Below, in pieces: positions 46,853-57,756 of a DNA stretch of 64,000 nt (the stretch's first letter is position 1; every line of letters starts with the position of its first letter). A program made the translations under genes and the position numbers. The stretch comes from Mycolicibacterium madagascariense (GTDB taxonomy: Bacteria; Actinomycetota; Actinomycetes; Mycobacteriales; Mycobacteriaceae): assembly GCF_010729665.1 (NCBI RefSeq), contig NZ_AP022610.1, forward strand, positions 5,208,001-5,272,000, written 5' to 3'. Below the pieces are notes generated by a model. The model saw only the letters and a list, made by a program, of their open reading frames with translations, was not told the DNA's origin and did not search any database.

Positions 46853-47500
46853 ATGACCGACGTTCCCCTGCTCCGCAACGAGTCCGGCACCGCCCGCGAC
46901 CGCGATCCGAGCGAAGCGATAGAAGACCTGGAGTTCGAGGCCGCCATCGGACGCAACGTGCGCCAGCTGCGCCAGCAGCAGGGCCTCACGGTCGCCGACA
47001 TGGCGGCCCGCGTCGGCATCTCCAAGGCGATGATGAGCAAGATCGAGAACGCCCAGACCTCCTGCAGCCTGTCGACGCTCGCGCTGTTGGCCAAGGGTTT
47101 CGACGTGCCCGTCACGACGCTGTTCCGTGGCGCCGACGTCGAGCGGCCCGCCGCGTTCGTCAAGGCGGGCACCGGTGCGCGCATCGTCCGCAACGGCACC
47201 AGGGAGGGGCACGAGTACCAGCTGCTCGGTTCGCTGCGCGGTGAGCACAAGCGCCTGGAGTGCCTCGAGGTGACGCTGACCGAGAAGAGCCAGACCTACC
47301 CGCTGTTCCAGCACCCCGGCACCGAGTTCATCTACATGCTCGAGGGCGTCATGGACTACAGCCACAGCCGGTCGGTCTACCAGCTGCATCCTGGTGATTC
47401 CCTGCAGCTCGACGGGGAGGGCGCCCACGGCCCGGTCGACCTGGTGCAGCTGCCGATCCGCTTCCTGTCGGTCGTCGCGTTCCCCGATTCGCAGGTCTGA
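46853..47500 (+). CDS. XRE-family regulator with cupin domain
   Basis: A 215-residue regulator whose ATG abuts the oxidoreductase TAG. The HTH is at about residues 30-75 (VRQLRQQQGLTVADMAARVG; ISKAMMSKIENAQTSCSLST). A C-terminal cupin_2 domain (YPLFQHPGTEFIYMLEGVMD; YQLHPGDSLQLDGEGAHGP) follows. PuuR/SutR-like proteins of this type sense metabolites and control amine or amino-acid catabolism. As the last gene it probably regulates the cluster. Confidence 0.9.
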   Translation: MTDVPLLRNESGTARDRDPSEAIEDLEFEAAIGRNVRQLRQQQGLTVADMAARVGISKAMMSKIENAQTSCSLSTLALLAKGFDVPVTTLFRGADVERPAAFVKAGTGARIVRNGTREGHEYQLLGSLRGEHKRLECLEVTLTEKSQTYPLFQHPGTEFIYMLEGVMDYSHSRSVYQLHPGDSLQLDGEGAHGPVDLVQLPIRFLSVVAFPDSQV

Positions 47501-47530
47501 CCCCCGTTTGGTGGTGTGGCGGGTCGGGAG

Positions 47531-50460
<2,930 letters not shown>

Positions 50461-50547
50461 GTTTCGAGGATGGCACGCAGGCCCGACAAGCCCGGGCCGG
50501 GACGCCGCGTGTCGCCGCCCGACTTTCGCCCTCTTAGACTCACCCGG

Positions 50548-51792
50548 ATGGTCACCGCACGCGGGCGTCTCGCCCTGAGCGCCGGATCCGCGGCGCGGTG
50601 GGCCTCACGCGTGACCGGCCGCGGAGCCGGGGCGATGATCGGCGGTCTGGTCTCGATGACGCTGGAACCGACGATCCTCGGGCAGCTCGGCGCGGGCCGC
50701 CGAACCGTCGTCGTGACCGGCACCAACGGCAAGTCGACGACCACCAGGATGACCGCTGCCGCGCTGGCAACCCTGGGCCCCGTCGCCACGAACGCCGAGG
50801 GCGCGAACATGGACGCGGGCCTCATCGCGGCGCTGGCGGGTGCGCCGAAGGCGACGCTGGCCGCACTCGAGGTCGACGAGATGCATGTGCCGCACGTGGC
50901 GGACGCCGTCGACCCGGCCGTCATCGTCCTGCTCAACCTCTCCCGCGACCAGCTCGACCGCGTCGGTGAGATCAACCACATCGAGCGCACGCTGCGCGGC
51001 GGTCTCGCGCGTCATCCGAAGGCCGTCGTGGTGGCCAACTGCGACGACGTGCTCATGACGTCGGCGGCCTACGACAGCCCGAACGTGGTGTGGGTGGCCG
51101 CCGGCGGCAGCTGGGCCAACGACTCGGTGAGCTGCCCGCGCAGCGGCGAGGTCATCGTTCGCGAGGGCTCGCACTGGTACTCGACGGGCACGACCTTCGC
51201 GCGGCCCACCCCGCACTGGTGGTTCGACGAGACGCACGTCCACGGACCCGGTGGTCTGATGCTGCCCATGACGCTCGCGCTGCCCGGCGCCGTCAACCGT
51301 GGCAACGCCACCCAGGCGATCGCGGCCGCCGTGGCGCTGGGCGCCGATCCCGTCGCCGCGGTCGCGGCGGTGTCCGGCGTCGACGAGGTCGCCGGCCGCT
51401 ACCGCACCGTGCGACTCGGGCCGCACACCGCCCGGGTGCTGCTGGCCAAGAATCCGGCGGGCTGGCAGGAGGCGCTGTCGATGGTCGACAAGCACGGCGC
51501 GGGCGTCGTGATCGCCGTCAACGGTCGGGTGCCCGACGGCGAGGATCTGTCCTGGCTATGGGACGTCGCCTTCGAGCACTTCGAGGACACCGCGGTCGTC
51601 GCGGCCGGTGAGCGCGGGACGGACCTCGCGGTACGGCTCGGCTACGCGGGCGTCGACCACACCCTGGTGCACGACACCCTGGCCGCCATCGCGTCGTGTC
51701 CGCCCGGTCACGTCGAGGTGATCGCCAACTACACGGCGTTCCTGCAACTGAACCGACGGTTGCCCGCTGCGCGAGGGGACGATCGTGAGTGA
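50548..51792 (+). CDS. murT: Lipid II isoglutaminyl synthase, MurT subunit
   Basis: A 414-residue Mur-ligase-like protein. ATG 50548 is 7 nt after TAGACT (50535-50540), so it is leaderless; the frame stays open far upstream but that part is shadow. The P-loop is TGTNGKSTTT (57-66), then NLSRDQLDRVGEI and PGAVNRGNATQAIAAA. With GatD it amidates D-Glu of lipid II to D-isoglutamine. The zinc-ribbon region reads CPRSG and STGT, so most of its usual cysteines are missing. Overlaps gatD by 8 bp. Confidence 0.93.
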   Translation: MVTARGRLALSAGSAARWASRVTGRGAGAMIGGLVSMTLEPTILGQLGAGRRTVVVTGTNGKSTTTRMTAAALATLGPVATNAEGANMDAGLIAALAGAPKATLAALEVDEMHVPHVADAVDPAVIVLLNLSRDQLDRVGEINHIERTLRGGLARHPKAVVVANCDDVLMTSAAYDSPNVVWVAAGGSWANDSVSCPRSGEVIVREGSHWYSTGTTFARPTPHWWFDETHVHGPGGLMLPMTLALPGAVNRGNATQAIAAAVALGADPVAAVAAVSGVDEVAGRYRTVRLGPHTARVLLAKNPAGWQEALSMVDKHGAGVVIAVNGRVPDGEDLSWLWDVAFEHFEDTAVVAAGERGTDLAVRLGYAGVDHTLVHDTLAAIASCPPGHVEVIANYTAFLQLNRRLPAARGDDRE

Positions 51793-52501
51793 GTCGACCG
51801 TCCGCATCGGGCTGGTGCTGCCCGACGTCATGGGCACCTACGGCGACGGCGGCAACGCCGTGGTCCTTCGACAACGCTTGCGGCTCAGGGGTTTCGACGC
51901 CGAGGTCGTCGAGATCAACTTGGCGGACCCGGTGCCCGAGTCGTTGGACCTGTACACCCTCGGCGGCGCCGAGGACTACGCCCAGCGGCTGGCGACCAAG
52001 CATCTGGTCCGCCACCCCGGGCTGCAGCGGGCCATCGAGCGGGGTGCGCCGGTGCTCGCGATCTGCGCGGCGATCCAGGTGCTCGGCCACTGGTACGAGA
52101 CGTCGTCCGGCGAACGGGTCGACGGGGTGGGCGTGCTCGACGTGACGACGTCGCCGCAGCCGAAGCGGACCATCGGCGAGGTGGTGTCCCAGCCCCTGCT
52201 GCCCGGCCTCGACCAACGCCTGACCGGCTTCGAGAACCACCGCGGCGGAACGACTTTGGGGCCTGACGCCCGGCCGCTGGCCACCGTGCTCAGCGGCGCG
52301 GGCAATCGCGCCGGCGACGGTGTCGACGGTGCGGTGCAGGGCAGCATCGTCGCCACGTATCTGCACGGCCCGTGTCTGGCCCGCAACCCGCAACTGGCCG
52401 ACCACCTGCTGGCGCGCGTGGTGGGTGAGCTGGCCCCGCTGCAGCTCGACGAGGTCGACCGGCTGCGGCGGGAACGGCTGGCAGCGCCCCGCCGGGCCTA
52501 G
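51785..52501 (+). CDS. gatD: Lipid II isoglutaminyl synthase, GatD glutaminase subunit
   Basis: A 238-residue class I (CobQ-like) glutamine amidotransferase. The nucleophile is Cys94 (LAICAAIQVLG), the same number as in S. aureus GatD, and the catalytic His is in ATYLHGPCLARNP. It supplies ammonia to MurT. GTG 51785 overlaps murT by 8 bp, so the two subunits are translationally coupled. Confidence 0.93.
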   Translation: MSESTVRIGLVLPDVMGTYGDGGNAVVLRQRLRLRGFDAEVVEINLADPVPESLDLYTLGGAEDYAQRLATKHLVRHPGLQRAIERGAPVLAICAAIQVLGHWYETSSGERVDGVGVLDVTTSPQPKRTIGEVVSQPLLPGLDQRLTGFENHRGGTTLGPDARPLATVLSGAGNRAGDGVDGAVQGSIVATYLHGPCLARNPQLADHLLARVVGELAPLQLDEVDRLRRERLAAPRRA

Positions 52502-52509
52502 CGCGTCGC

Positions 52510-52566
52510 CGAGATTGCAGTGAGTCGACGGCGCTCTCGCACTTTCGTCGACTGAGCGCAATCTCG
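52510..52566. repeat. 57-bp palindromic repeat, left copy
   Basis: An imperfect palindrome (outer arms CGAGATTGC/GCAATCTCG, inner GTCGAC twice). The copy at 53443-53499 differs at only 3 of 57 positions. It lies between gatD and the AbiEi-like gene. Confidence 0.8.
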
Positions 52567-52599
52567 CGAGATGTCGGACGGCAGTGGCACGTTCATGCC

Positions 52600-53436
52600 A
52601 TGAGGAGCCCCGTCTTCATCGGCAGCGAGAGCGGGCTGACGCCCTACGAATTGGCCCGCCGTCACCAGCGGCTGCTGCCCGACGTCTACGCGCCCGCGTC
52701 GTGGACCCCGACGCTTCGCGATCGCACGGTCGCGGCCTGGCTGTGGTCCAAGCGGCGGGCCGTCGTCGCGGGCCTTGCCGCCGCCGCGCTGCACGGCGCC
52801 GACTGGGTCGACGCCACCGAACCCATCGAGCTCATCTGGACCTGTGGCCGCCCGCCCGCCGGCGTGATCGTCAGGAACGAGACGATCGCCGACGACGAGG
52901 TCACCCTCGTCGCGGGCCTCCCCGTCACCACGCGCACGCGGACGGCTTTCGACCTCGGCAGGCATCTCGGCAGGGGCGACGCCGTCGCGCGGCTCGACGC
53001 GCTGAAACGCGCCACGGCCTTCCACGAGGCGGACGTGATGGCGCTGATCGAGCGGTATCGGGGAGCGCGGGGCGTCAGGTCGCTGCGCAGCGTCCTGCCG
53101 CTCGTCGACGTCGGTGCTGCGTCGCCCCGGGAGACGTGGTTGCGCTTGCTGCTCGTCGACGCCGGGCTGCCGCAGCCCTCCAGCCAATACCGGATCTTCG
53201 ACGGGCAGTCGCTGGTGAAGGTGCTCGACCTGGGCTGGGAGGACTACCTCGTCGGCGCCGAGTACGACGGCGACCAGCACCGAACCGACCGCAGGCAGTA
53301 CGCCAAGGACGTCCGCGTCAAGCGCCAGCTCGCACGGCTGCGATGGAACGTGACGTACGTGATCAAGGAGGACCGGCCGGACGAGATCATCCGCAGCGTC
53401 CGCGGCGCGCTCCTGGCCCGCGGTTGGCGGCCTTGA
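52600..53436 (+). CDS. AbiEi-antitoxin/DUF559-like protein
   Basis: A 278-residue protein. The N-terminal ~90 residues (LTPYELARRHQRLLPDVYAP; VVAGLAAAALHGADWVD) resemble the winged-helix/AbiEi part of actinobacterial proteins. The C-terminal ~100 residues (PRETWLRLLLVDAGLPQPSS; VGAEYDGDQHRTDRRQYAKD; RQLARLRWNVTYV) form a Vsr/DUF559 endonuclease-like fold with the acidic E-D-Q-H core. No toxin gene adjoins it. A near-identical palindromic repeat lies on each side. Confidence 0.75.
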   Translation: MRSPVFIGSESGLTPYELARRHQRLLPDVYAPASWTPTLRDRTVAAWLWSKRRAVVAGLAAAALHGADWVDATEPIELIWTCGRPPAGVIVRNETIADDEVTLVAGLPVTTRTRTAFDLGRHLGRGDAVARLDALKRATAFHEADVMALIERYRGARGVRSLRSVLPLVDVGAASPRETWLRLLLVDAGLPQPSSQYRIFDGQSLVKVLDLGWEDYLVGAEYDGDQHRTDRRQYAKDVRVKRQLARLRWNVTYVIKEDRPDEIIRSVRGALLARGWRP

Positions 53437-53442
53437 TTCCCG

Positions 53443-53499
53443 CGAGACTGCAGTGAGTCGACGGCGCTCTCGCACTTCCGTCGACTGAGTGCAATCTCG
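53443..53499. repeat. 57-bp palindromic repeat, right copy
   Basis: 54 of 57 bases identical to 52510-52566, in the same orientation, starting 6 nt after the AbiEi-like gene stop. It also lies 6 nt before the convergent gene's stop, where it could act as a shared hairpin terminator. Confidence 0.8.
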
Positions 53500-53505
53500 A
53501 CGCCC

Positions 53506-53904
53506 CTACAACCCCAGGTCGCGCAGGAACTCCGGCTTGTAGGCCTCGAGGATGACGTAGCTCGGGTCGGGAACGGGGGCGTCGGGCGCGTCGTCGGGGA
53601 CGGCGTCGCCGTCGGTGGGGTCGACCCACGCCTGGGCGTCCGCATCCCAGCGCGTGATGGTGTATTCGGCGGTGATGTCGTCGGCCTGCACCAGTTCGCG
53701 GACCGTGCGCTCGGCCTCGCGGGCGTCCTGCAGCGTGCGGGTGTAGAGCTGAATGAAGTTGCCGTCGCGCGTCACGGTGACCCGGCTGCCCAACCGCTGC
53801 CTGGCTTCGTCGTCGACGTCGAGGGATCGCAGCCGGCCCCAGAACGACAGATGGTGCGCCTCGTCGCCGAGTTCGACCTCGACCTTGAACTCCTCGTCGG
53901 ACAT
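53506..53904 (-). CDS. Conserved hypothetical soluble protein
   Basis: A 132-residue acidic protein (MSDEEFKVEVELGDEAHHLS; GSRVTVTRDGNFIQLYT; REAERTVRELVQADDITAEY). The alpha/beta pattern and Tyr/Asp-rich C-terminus fit a small stand-alone ferredoxin-like domain; no function is known. ATG 53904 is chosen because TAGTGT on the minus strand (53912-53917) is 7 nt upstream (leaderless). The upstream -35 region is occupied by a tandem-repeat array. Confidence 0.75.
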   Translation of the reverse strand: MSDEEFKVEVELGDEAHHLSFWGRLRSLDVDDEARQRLGSRVTVTRDGNFIQLYTRTLQDAREAERTVRELVQADDITAEYTITRWDADAQAWVDPTDGDAVPDDAPDAPVPDPSYVILEAYKPEFLRDLGL

Positions 53905-53918
53905 GATCGCCACACTAA

Positions 53919-54022
53919 GCCACCGCGGCGGAGCCGCGAATCAGGCCACCGCGGCGGAGCCGCGAATCAGGCCACCGCGGCGGAGCCGCGAATCAGGCCA
54001 CCGCGGCGGAGCCGCGAATCAG
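53919..54022. repeat. 26-bp tandem repeat, four perfect copies
   Basis: Four identical consecutive units (starts at 53919, 53945, 53971, 53997) plus a 4-bp partial fifth. Each unit contains the inverted repeat CGCGGC-GGA-GCCGCG. The array begins 2 bp beyond the -10 of the 53506-53904 gene, and its last copy contains the recR stop codon. Confidence 0.95.
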
Positions 54023-54630
54023 GCCATCGACCGACGGCCGGTGAGAGCGCGTCCCAGCGTCAGCTCGTCGGCGAACTCCAGGTCACCACCCATCGGCAGG
54101 CCCGACGCGATGCGGGTGACGGTCAGCCCGGGTATGTCGCGCAGCATCCGCACCAGGTAGGTCGCGGTGGCTTCGCCCTCGGTGTTGGGGTCGGTTGCGA
54201 TGATGACCTCCGCGACGTCGACGCCGTCGACCCGTTCGCCAATCCTGTTGAGCAGCTCGCGAATTCGCAGTTGTTCGGGTCCCACGCCGGAGAGGGGATC
54301 CAACGCTCCGCCCAGCACGTGGTAGCGCCCGCGGAACTCCCGGGTGCGCTCGACGGCCTGCACGTCCTTGGGCTCCTCGACGACGCACACCAGGGAGGCG
54401 TCCCGTCGCGTGTCCGAGCAGATGCGGCAGCGTTCGTGGTCGGAGACGTTGCCGCACACCGCGCAGAACGTCACCCCGTCGCGGACCCTGGCGAGCACGG
54501 CCGTCAGCCGGTCGATGTCGGGCGGCTCGACCGACAGCAGGTGAAAGGCGATGCGCTGCGCGCTCTTCGGGCCGATGCCCGGCAGCTTGCCCAGTTCGTC
54601 GATGAGATCCTGGACCGGACCCTCGAACAA
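54019..54630 (-). CDS. recR: Recombination mediator RecR
   Basis: A 203-residue protein; the start is TTG 54630 ([20 protein letters not shown]), giving the same length as M. tuberculosis RecR. It has an N-terminal helix-hairpin-helix, a four-Cys zinc finger (Cys56, 59, 68, 71) and a TOPRIM domain ([19 protein letters not shown]). With RecO/RecF it loads RecA at gaps. It starts 1 nt after the ybaB stop. The stop codon is inside the tandem repeat. Confidence 0.95.
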   Translation of the reverse strand: MFEGPVQDLIDELGKLPGIGPKSAQRIAFHLLSVEPPDIDRLTAVLARVRDGVTFCAVCGNVSDHERCRICSDTRRDASLVCVVEEPKDVQAVERTREFRGRYHVLGGALDPLSGVGPEQLRIRELLNRIGERVDGVDVAEVIIATDPNTEGEATATYLVRMLRDIPGLTVTRIASGLPMGGDLEFADELTLGRALTGRRSMA

Positions 54631-54631
54631 G

Positions 54632-54964
54632 TCAGAGCCCCGGAATGTCGAGGCCGCCAAGCCCACCCGCGAGGGGGCCGAGCCTGCTCTGCGCCATCAC
54701 GGTGACCTGGTGGGCGGCGTCCCGCACGGCGCCGACGACGAGATCCTGCAGCGTCTCGACGTCGTCGGGGTCGACGACCTTGGGGTCGATCGTCACGGCG
54801 GTGACCTCGCCGCTGCCCTTCATGGTCACCTGCACCAGGCCGCCGCCCGCCTGCCCCTGAACCTCGGCGACCGCGAGCGACTCCTGGGCCTCCATCAGCT
54901 GCTGCTGCATCTGCTGCGCCTGCGCAAGCAGCGCCGACATGTCTGGCTGTTGGCCGGGTTGCAT
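54632..54964 (-). CDS. ybaB: YbaB/EbfC nucleoid-associated protein
   Basis: A 110-residue DNA-binding protein conserved next to recR in bacteria. A Gln-rich N-terminal helix ([20 protein letters not shown]) is followed by the beta-sheet core ([38 protein letters not shown]). It forms dimers that bind DNA with little sequence specificity. ATG 54964, operon ybaB-recR. Confidence 0.93.
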   Translation of the reverse strand: MQPGQQPDMSALLAQAQQMQQQLMEAQESLAVAEVQGQAGGGLVQVTMKGSGEVTAVTIDPKVVDPDDVETLQDLVVGAVRDAAHQVTVMAQSRLGPLAGGLGGLDIPGL

Positions 54965-55062
54965 GACGATCCCCTTGCGTATCGGTCTCGGACTGATTGC
55001 TGTCGTACGCGCGCGGCGTTTCCTGCCGCCAGCGTAGTCGTCGCGCGAGCTAGCTTGGCGCC

Positions 55063-55833
55063 GTGCACGTACCTGCCTTCTTGCGTGTTGGCGCAGCTCT
55101 GGCCGCCACCGTGCTGGTCGCCGCTTCGTCGGCGCCGATCGCTGCGGCGGCCCCCTCGAACATCGCCGGCATGATCGTGTTCCTCGACCCGGGCCACAAC
55201 GGCGCCAACGACGCGTCCCTCACCACGCAGGTCCCGACGGGGCGCGGCGGCACCAAGGACTGTCAGACCAGCGGGACGGCGACCGACAGCGGCTACCCCG
55301 AGCACACCTTCAACTGGGAGACCGTGCTGCGCATCCGCGCCGAGCTGACCCAGCTGGGCGTGCGCACCGCCATGTCGCGGGGTGACGACACCGGCGTCGC
55401 CCCCTGCGTGGACCAACGCGCCGCGATGGCCAACGCGCTGGCGCCCGACGCCATCGTGTCCATCCACGCCGACGGCGGACCGCCCACCGGGCGCGGCTTC
55501 CACGTCAACTACTCGTCTCCGCCGCTCAACGCCGCGCAGGCGGGCCCGTCGCTGCAGCTGGCCCAGACCATGCGCAACCAGTTGCAGGCCGCGGGCCTGA
55601 TGCCCGCCAACTACATCGGCCAGGGCGGGCTGTATCCGCGCTCGGACCTGACCGGGTTGAACCTCGCGCAGTATCCGGCCGTCCTCGTCGAGCTCGGCAA
55701 CATGAAGAACCCCGCCGACGCGGCGCTCATCGAGAGTCCCGACGGCCGCCAGAAGTACGCCGACGCGGTAGTACGCGGCATCGCCAGCTTCCTGGCGACC
55801 AGGCCCGCGCGGACCGCGGTGCAGCCCAGCTAG
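55063..55833 (+). CDS. ami1: N-acetylmuramyl-L-alanine amidase, AmiC/Ami1 type
   Basis: A 256-residue exported zinc amidase. GTG 55063 is 6 nt after TAGCTT (55051-55056), so leaderless. Signal peptide at residues 1-30 (AAAAPSN). The zinc/catalytic residues are in FLDPGHNG (His), [10 protein letters not shown] (Glu), VSIHADG (His) and [10 protein letters not shown] (catalytic Glu). It cleaves the peptide from peptidoglycan and matches Rv3717. No cell-wall-binding domain. The stop shares CTAG with the convergent gene. Confidence 0.93.
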   Translation: MHVPAFLRVGAALAATVLVAASSAPIAAAAPSNIAGMIVFLDPGHNGANDASLTTQVPTGRGGTKDCQTSGTATDSGYPEHTFNWETVLRIRAELTQLGVRTAMSRGDDTGVAPCVDQRAAMANALAPDAIVSIHADGGPPTGRGFHVNYSSPPLNAAQAGPSLQLAQTMRNQLQAAGLMPANYIGQGGLYPRSDLTGLNLAQYPAVLVELGNMKNPADAALIESPDGRQKYADAVVRGIASFLATRPARTAVQPS

Positions 55834-56273
55834 CCGTTCTCGATCAGCGTCTTCAGGTTGCCCAGCACCTCGGCCTGGATCTTGCGCAGACCGAGCGGGG
55901 CGAACGTCTTCTCGAAGAAGCCCTTGACGCCGCCCGCTCCTTGCCACGACGTCTTCACGGTGACCGAAGCGCTGTGGTCGCCGGCCGGCGCGACGGTGTA
56001 GTTGGTGACCATCGTGGAGTTTGCGTCCTTCTCGATCACCGTGTGTCCAGCGATGTCGACGCTGGCCTTCACGTCACGGACCCGCGACTCGGTGGCGTGC
56101 AGCTTCCACGTGGCGACGGTGCCCGCGCCCTGGCCACCCTCGAGGACCGCGTAGTCCCGGTAGTGCGACGACAGGATCTTGGGGCGCACCGTCCGGTAGT
56201 CCATGACGGCCTCGAGCACGGCGTCGGGCTCGGCCTTGATCAAGACGGTGCTGGAGGCGCTGACCTGTCCCAT
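55830..56273 (-). CDS. SRPBCC (START-like) polyketide cyclase-fold protein
   Basis: A 147-residue single-domain protein of the SRPBCC superfamily (VLIKAEPDAVLEAVMDYRTV; GVKGFFEKTFAPLGLRKIQA). It has a hydrophobic ligand cavity in known relatives and may bind a lipid. GAGGAG precedes ATG 56273. Position equals Rv3718c. Divergent from the FAD oxidoreductase gene. Confidence 0.85.
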   Translation of the reverse strand: MGQVSASSTVLIKAEPDAVLEAVMDYRTVRPKILSSHYRDYAVLEGGQGAGTVATWKLHATESRVRDVKASVDIAGHTVIEKDANSTMVTNYTVAPAGDHSASVTVKTSWQGAGGVKGFFEKTFAPLGLRKIQAEVLGNLKTLIENG

Positions 56274-56363
56274 CGGTGAAGACTCCTCGGTGTGGGGGTG
56301 AACGGGGTGGTCCCCGGGGTCGGTGCGGTCGCATCGAGTGCGGCCGGGGACTAGCGTATATGT

Positions 56364-57743
56364 GTGACTGTTGCATCCGTAGAAGCGCAGTCGGCCCACG
56401 CAGCTGGCGTGGAGAGACTGTTGGCGAGCTATCGCGCCATCCCCCAGAATGCCACCGTCCGGCTGGCGAAGCCCACCTCGAACCTGTTCCGTGCGCGGGA
56501 GAAGGCGACCGCGAAGGGTCTGGACGTCTCCGGCCTGACGGGTGTCATCTCCGTCGATCCGGATGCCCGCACCGCGGACGTCGCCGGCATGTGCACCTAC
56601 GAGGACCTCGTCGCGGCGACGCTGCCGTACGGGTTGTCGCCGCTGGTGGTCCCGCAGCTCAAGACCATCACCCTGGGCGGCGCGGTGACGGGGCTCGGCA
56701 TCGAGTCCGCGTCGTTCCGCAATGGTCTGCCGCACGAGTCGGTGCTGGAGATGGACGTCCTGGTGGGCAGTGGCGAGATCGTCACCGCGAGCCGGGATGA
56801 GCACGCCGACCTCTTCAGCGCCTTTCCCAATTCCTATGGGACGCTTGGCTATTCGGTTCGGCTCAAGATCGAGCTGGAGACCGTGAAGCCGTTCGTCGCC
56901 CTGCGGCACCTGCGGTTCACGTCGGTGGCCGACCTGGTCGACGCCATGGAGCGCATCGTCGAGACGGGCGGCCTGGACGGCACGCCAGTCGACTACCTCG
57001 ACGGGGTGGTGTTCAGCGCCGACGAGTCCTACCTGTGCGTGGGCGTGCAGACGTCGACGCCGGGCCCGGTCAGCGACTACACCGGACAGGACGTCTACTA
57101 CCGGTCGATCCAGCATGCGAGCGGCGAGAAGCACGACCGGCTCACCATCCACGACTATCTGTGGCGCTGGGACACCGACTGGTTCTGGTGCTCGCGGGCC
57201 TTCGGCGCGCAGAACCCGACGATCCGCCGGTTCTGGCCGCGGCGCTTCCGCCGCAGCAGCTTCTACTGGAAGCTGATCGCCTACGACCGCCGCTTCGACA
57301 TCGCCGACCGCCTCGAGAAGCGCCAGGGCAGGCCGCCGCTGGAGCGGGTCGTGCAGGACATCGAGGTGCCCATCGGCCGGACGGCCGAGTTCGTCGACTG
57401 GTTCCTCCAGAACGTGCCGATCGAGCCGATCTGGCTGTGCCCACTGCGGCTGCGCGACGACGCGGGTTGGCCGCTGTACCCCATTGCGGCCCATCACACC
57501 TACGTCAACATAGGCTTCTGGTCATCGGTGCCGGCGACTGCCACCGAAGGCCAGACCAATCGTCTGATCGAGCAGAAGGTCAGCGAATTGGATGGTCACA
57601 AGTCTCTGTACTCCGACGCCTACTACTCCCCCGAAGAGTTCAGCGAACTCTATGGCGGGGAGACCTACGCGACGGTCAAGAAGACCTACGACCCGGATTC
57701 ACGGCTGCTCGATCTGTATGCGAAGGCGGTACAGAGGCGATGA
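56364..57743 (+). CDS. FAD-binding oxidoreductase (TmsA/BfaA-like)
   Basis: A 459-residue FAD-linked oxidase with a PCMH-type FAD domain at about residues 30-190 (ATVRLAKPTSNLFRA; VVPQLKTITLGGAVTGLGIE; FPNSYGTLGYSVRLKIEL) and a larger, less familiar C-terminal domain (FWPRRFRRSSFYWKLIAYDR). The pair with the next gene matches Rv3719-Rv3720 and resembles TmsA/TmsB, which make 10-methyl fatty acids: the methyltransferase forms a methylene lipid that this enzyme reduces. GTG 56364 follows TAGCGT (56352-56357) by 6 nt. Confidence 0.82.
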   Translation: MTVASVEAQSAHAAGVERLLASYRAIPQNATVRLAKPTSNLFRAREKATAKGLDVSGLTGVISVDPDARTADVAGMCTYEDLVAATLPYGLSPLVVPQLKTITLGGAVTGLGIESASFRNGLPHESVLEMDVLVGSGEIVTASRDEHADLFSAFPNSYGTLGYSVRLKIELETVKPFVALRHLRFTSVADLVDAMERIVETGGLDGTPVDYLDGVVFSADESYLCVGVQTSTPGPVSDYTGQDVYYRSIQHASGEKHDRLTIHDYLWRWDTDWFWCSRAFGAQNPTIRRFWPRRFRRSSFYWKLIAYDRRFDIADRLEKRQGRPPLERVVQDIEVPIGRTAEFVDWFLQNVPIEPIWLCPLRLRDDAGWPLYPIAAHHTYVNIGFWSSVPATATEGQTNRLIEQKVSELDGHKSLYSDAYYSPEEFSELYGGETYATVKKTYDPDSRLLDLYAKAVQRR

Positions 57744-57756
57744 CGAGGAGAGCTCG

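Noticed and set aside
53919..54022. CRISPR array
   Set aside because: The 26-bp units are directly contiguous with no spacers and no cas genes nearby; it is a minisatellite.
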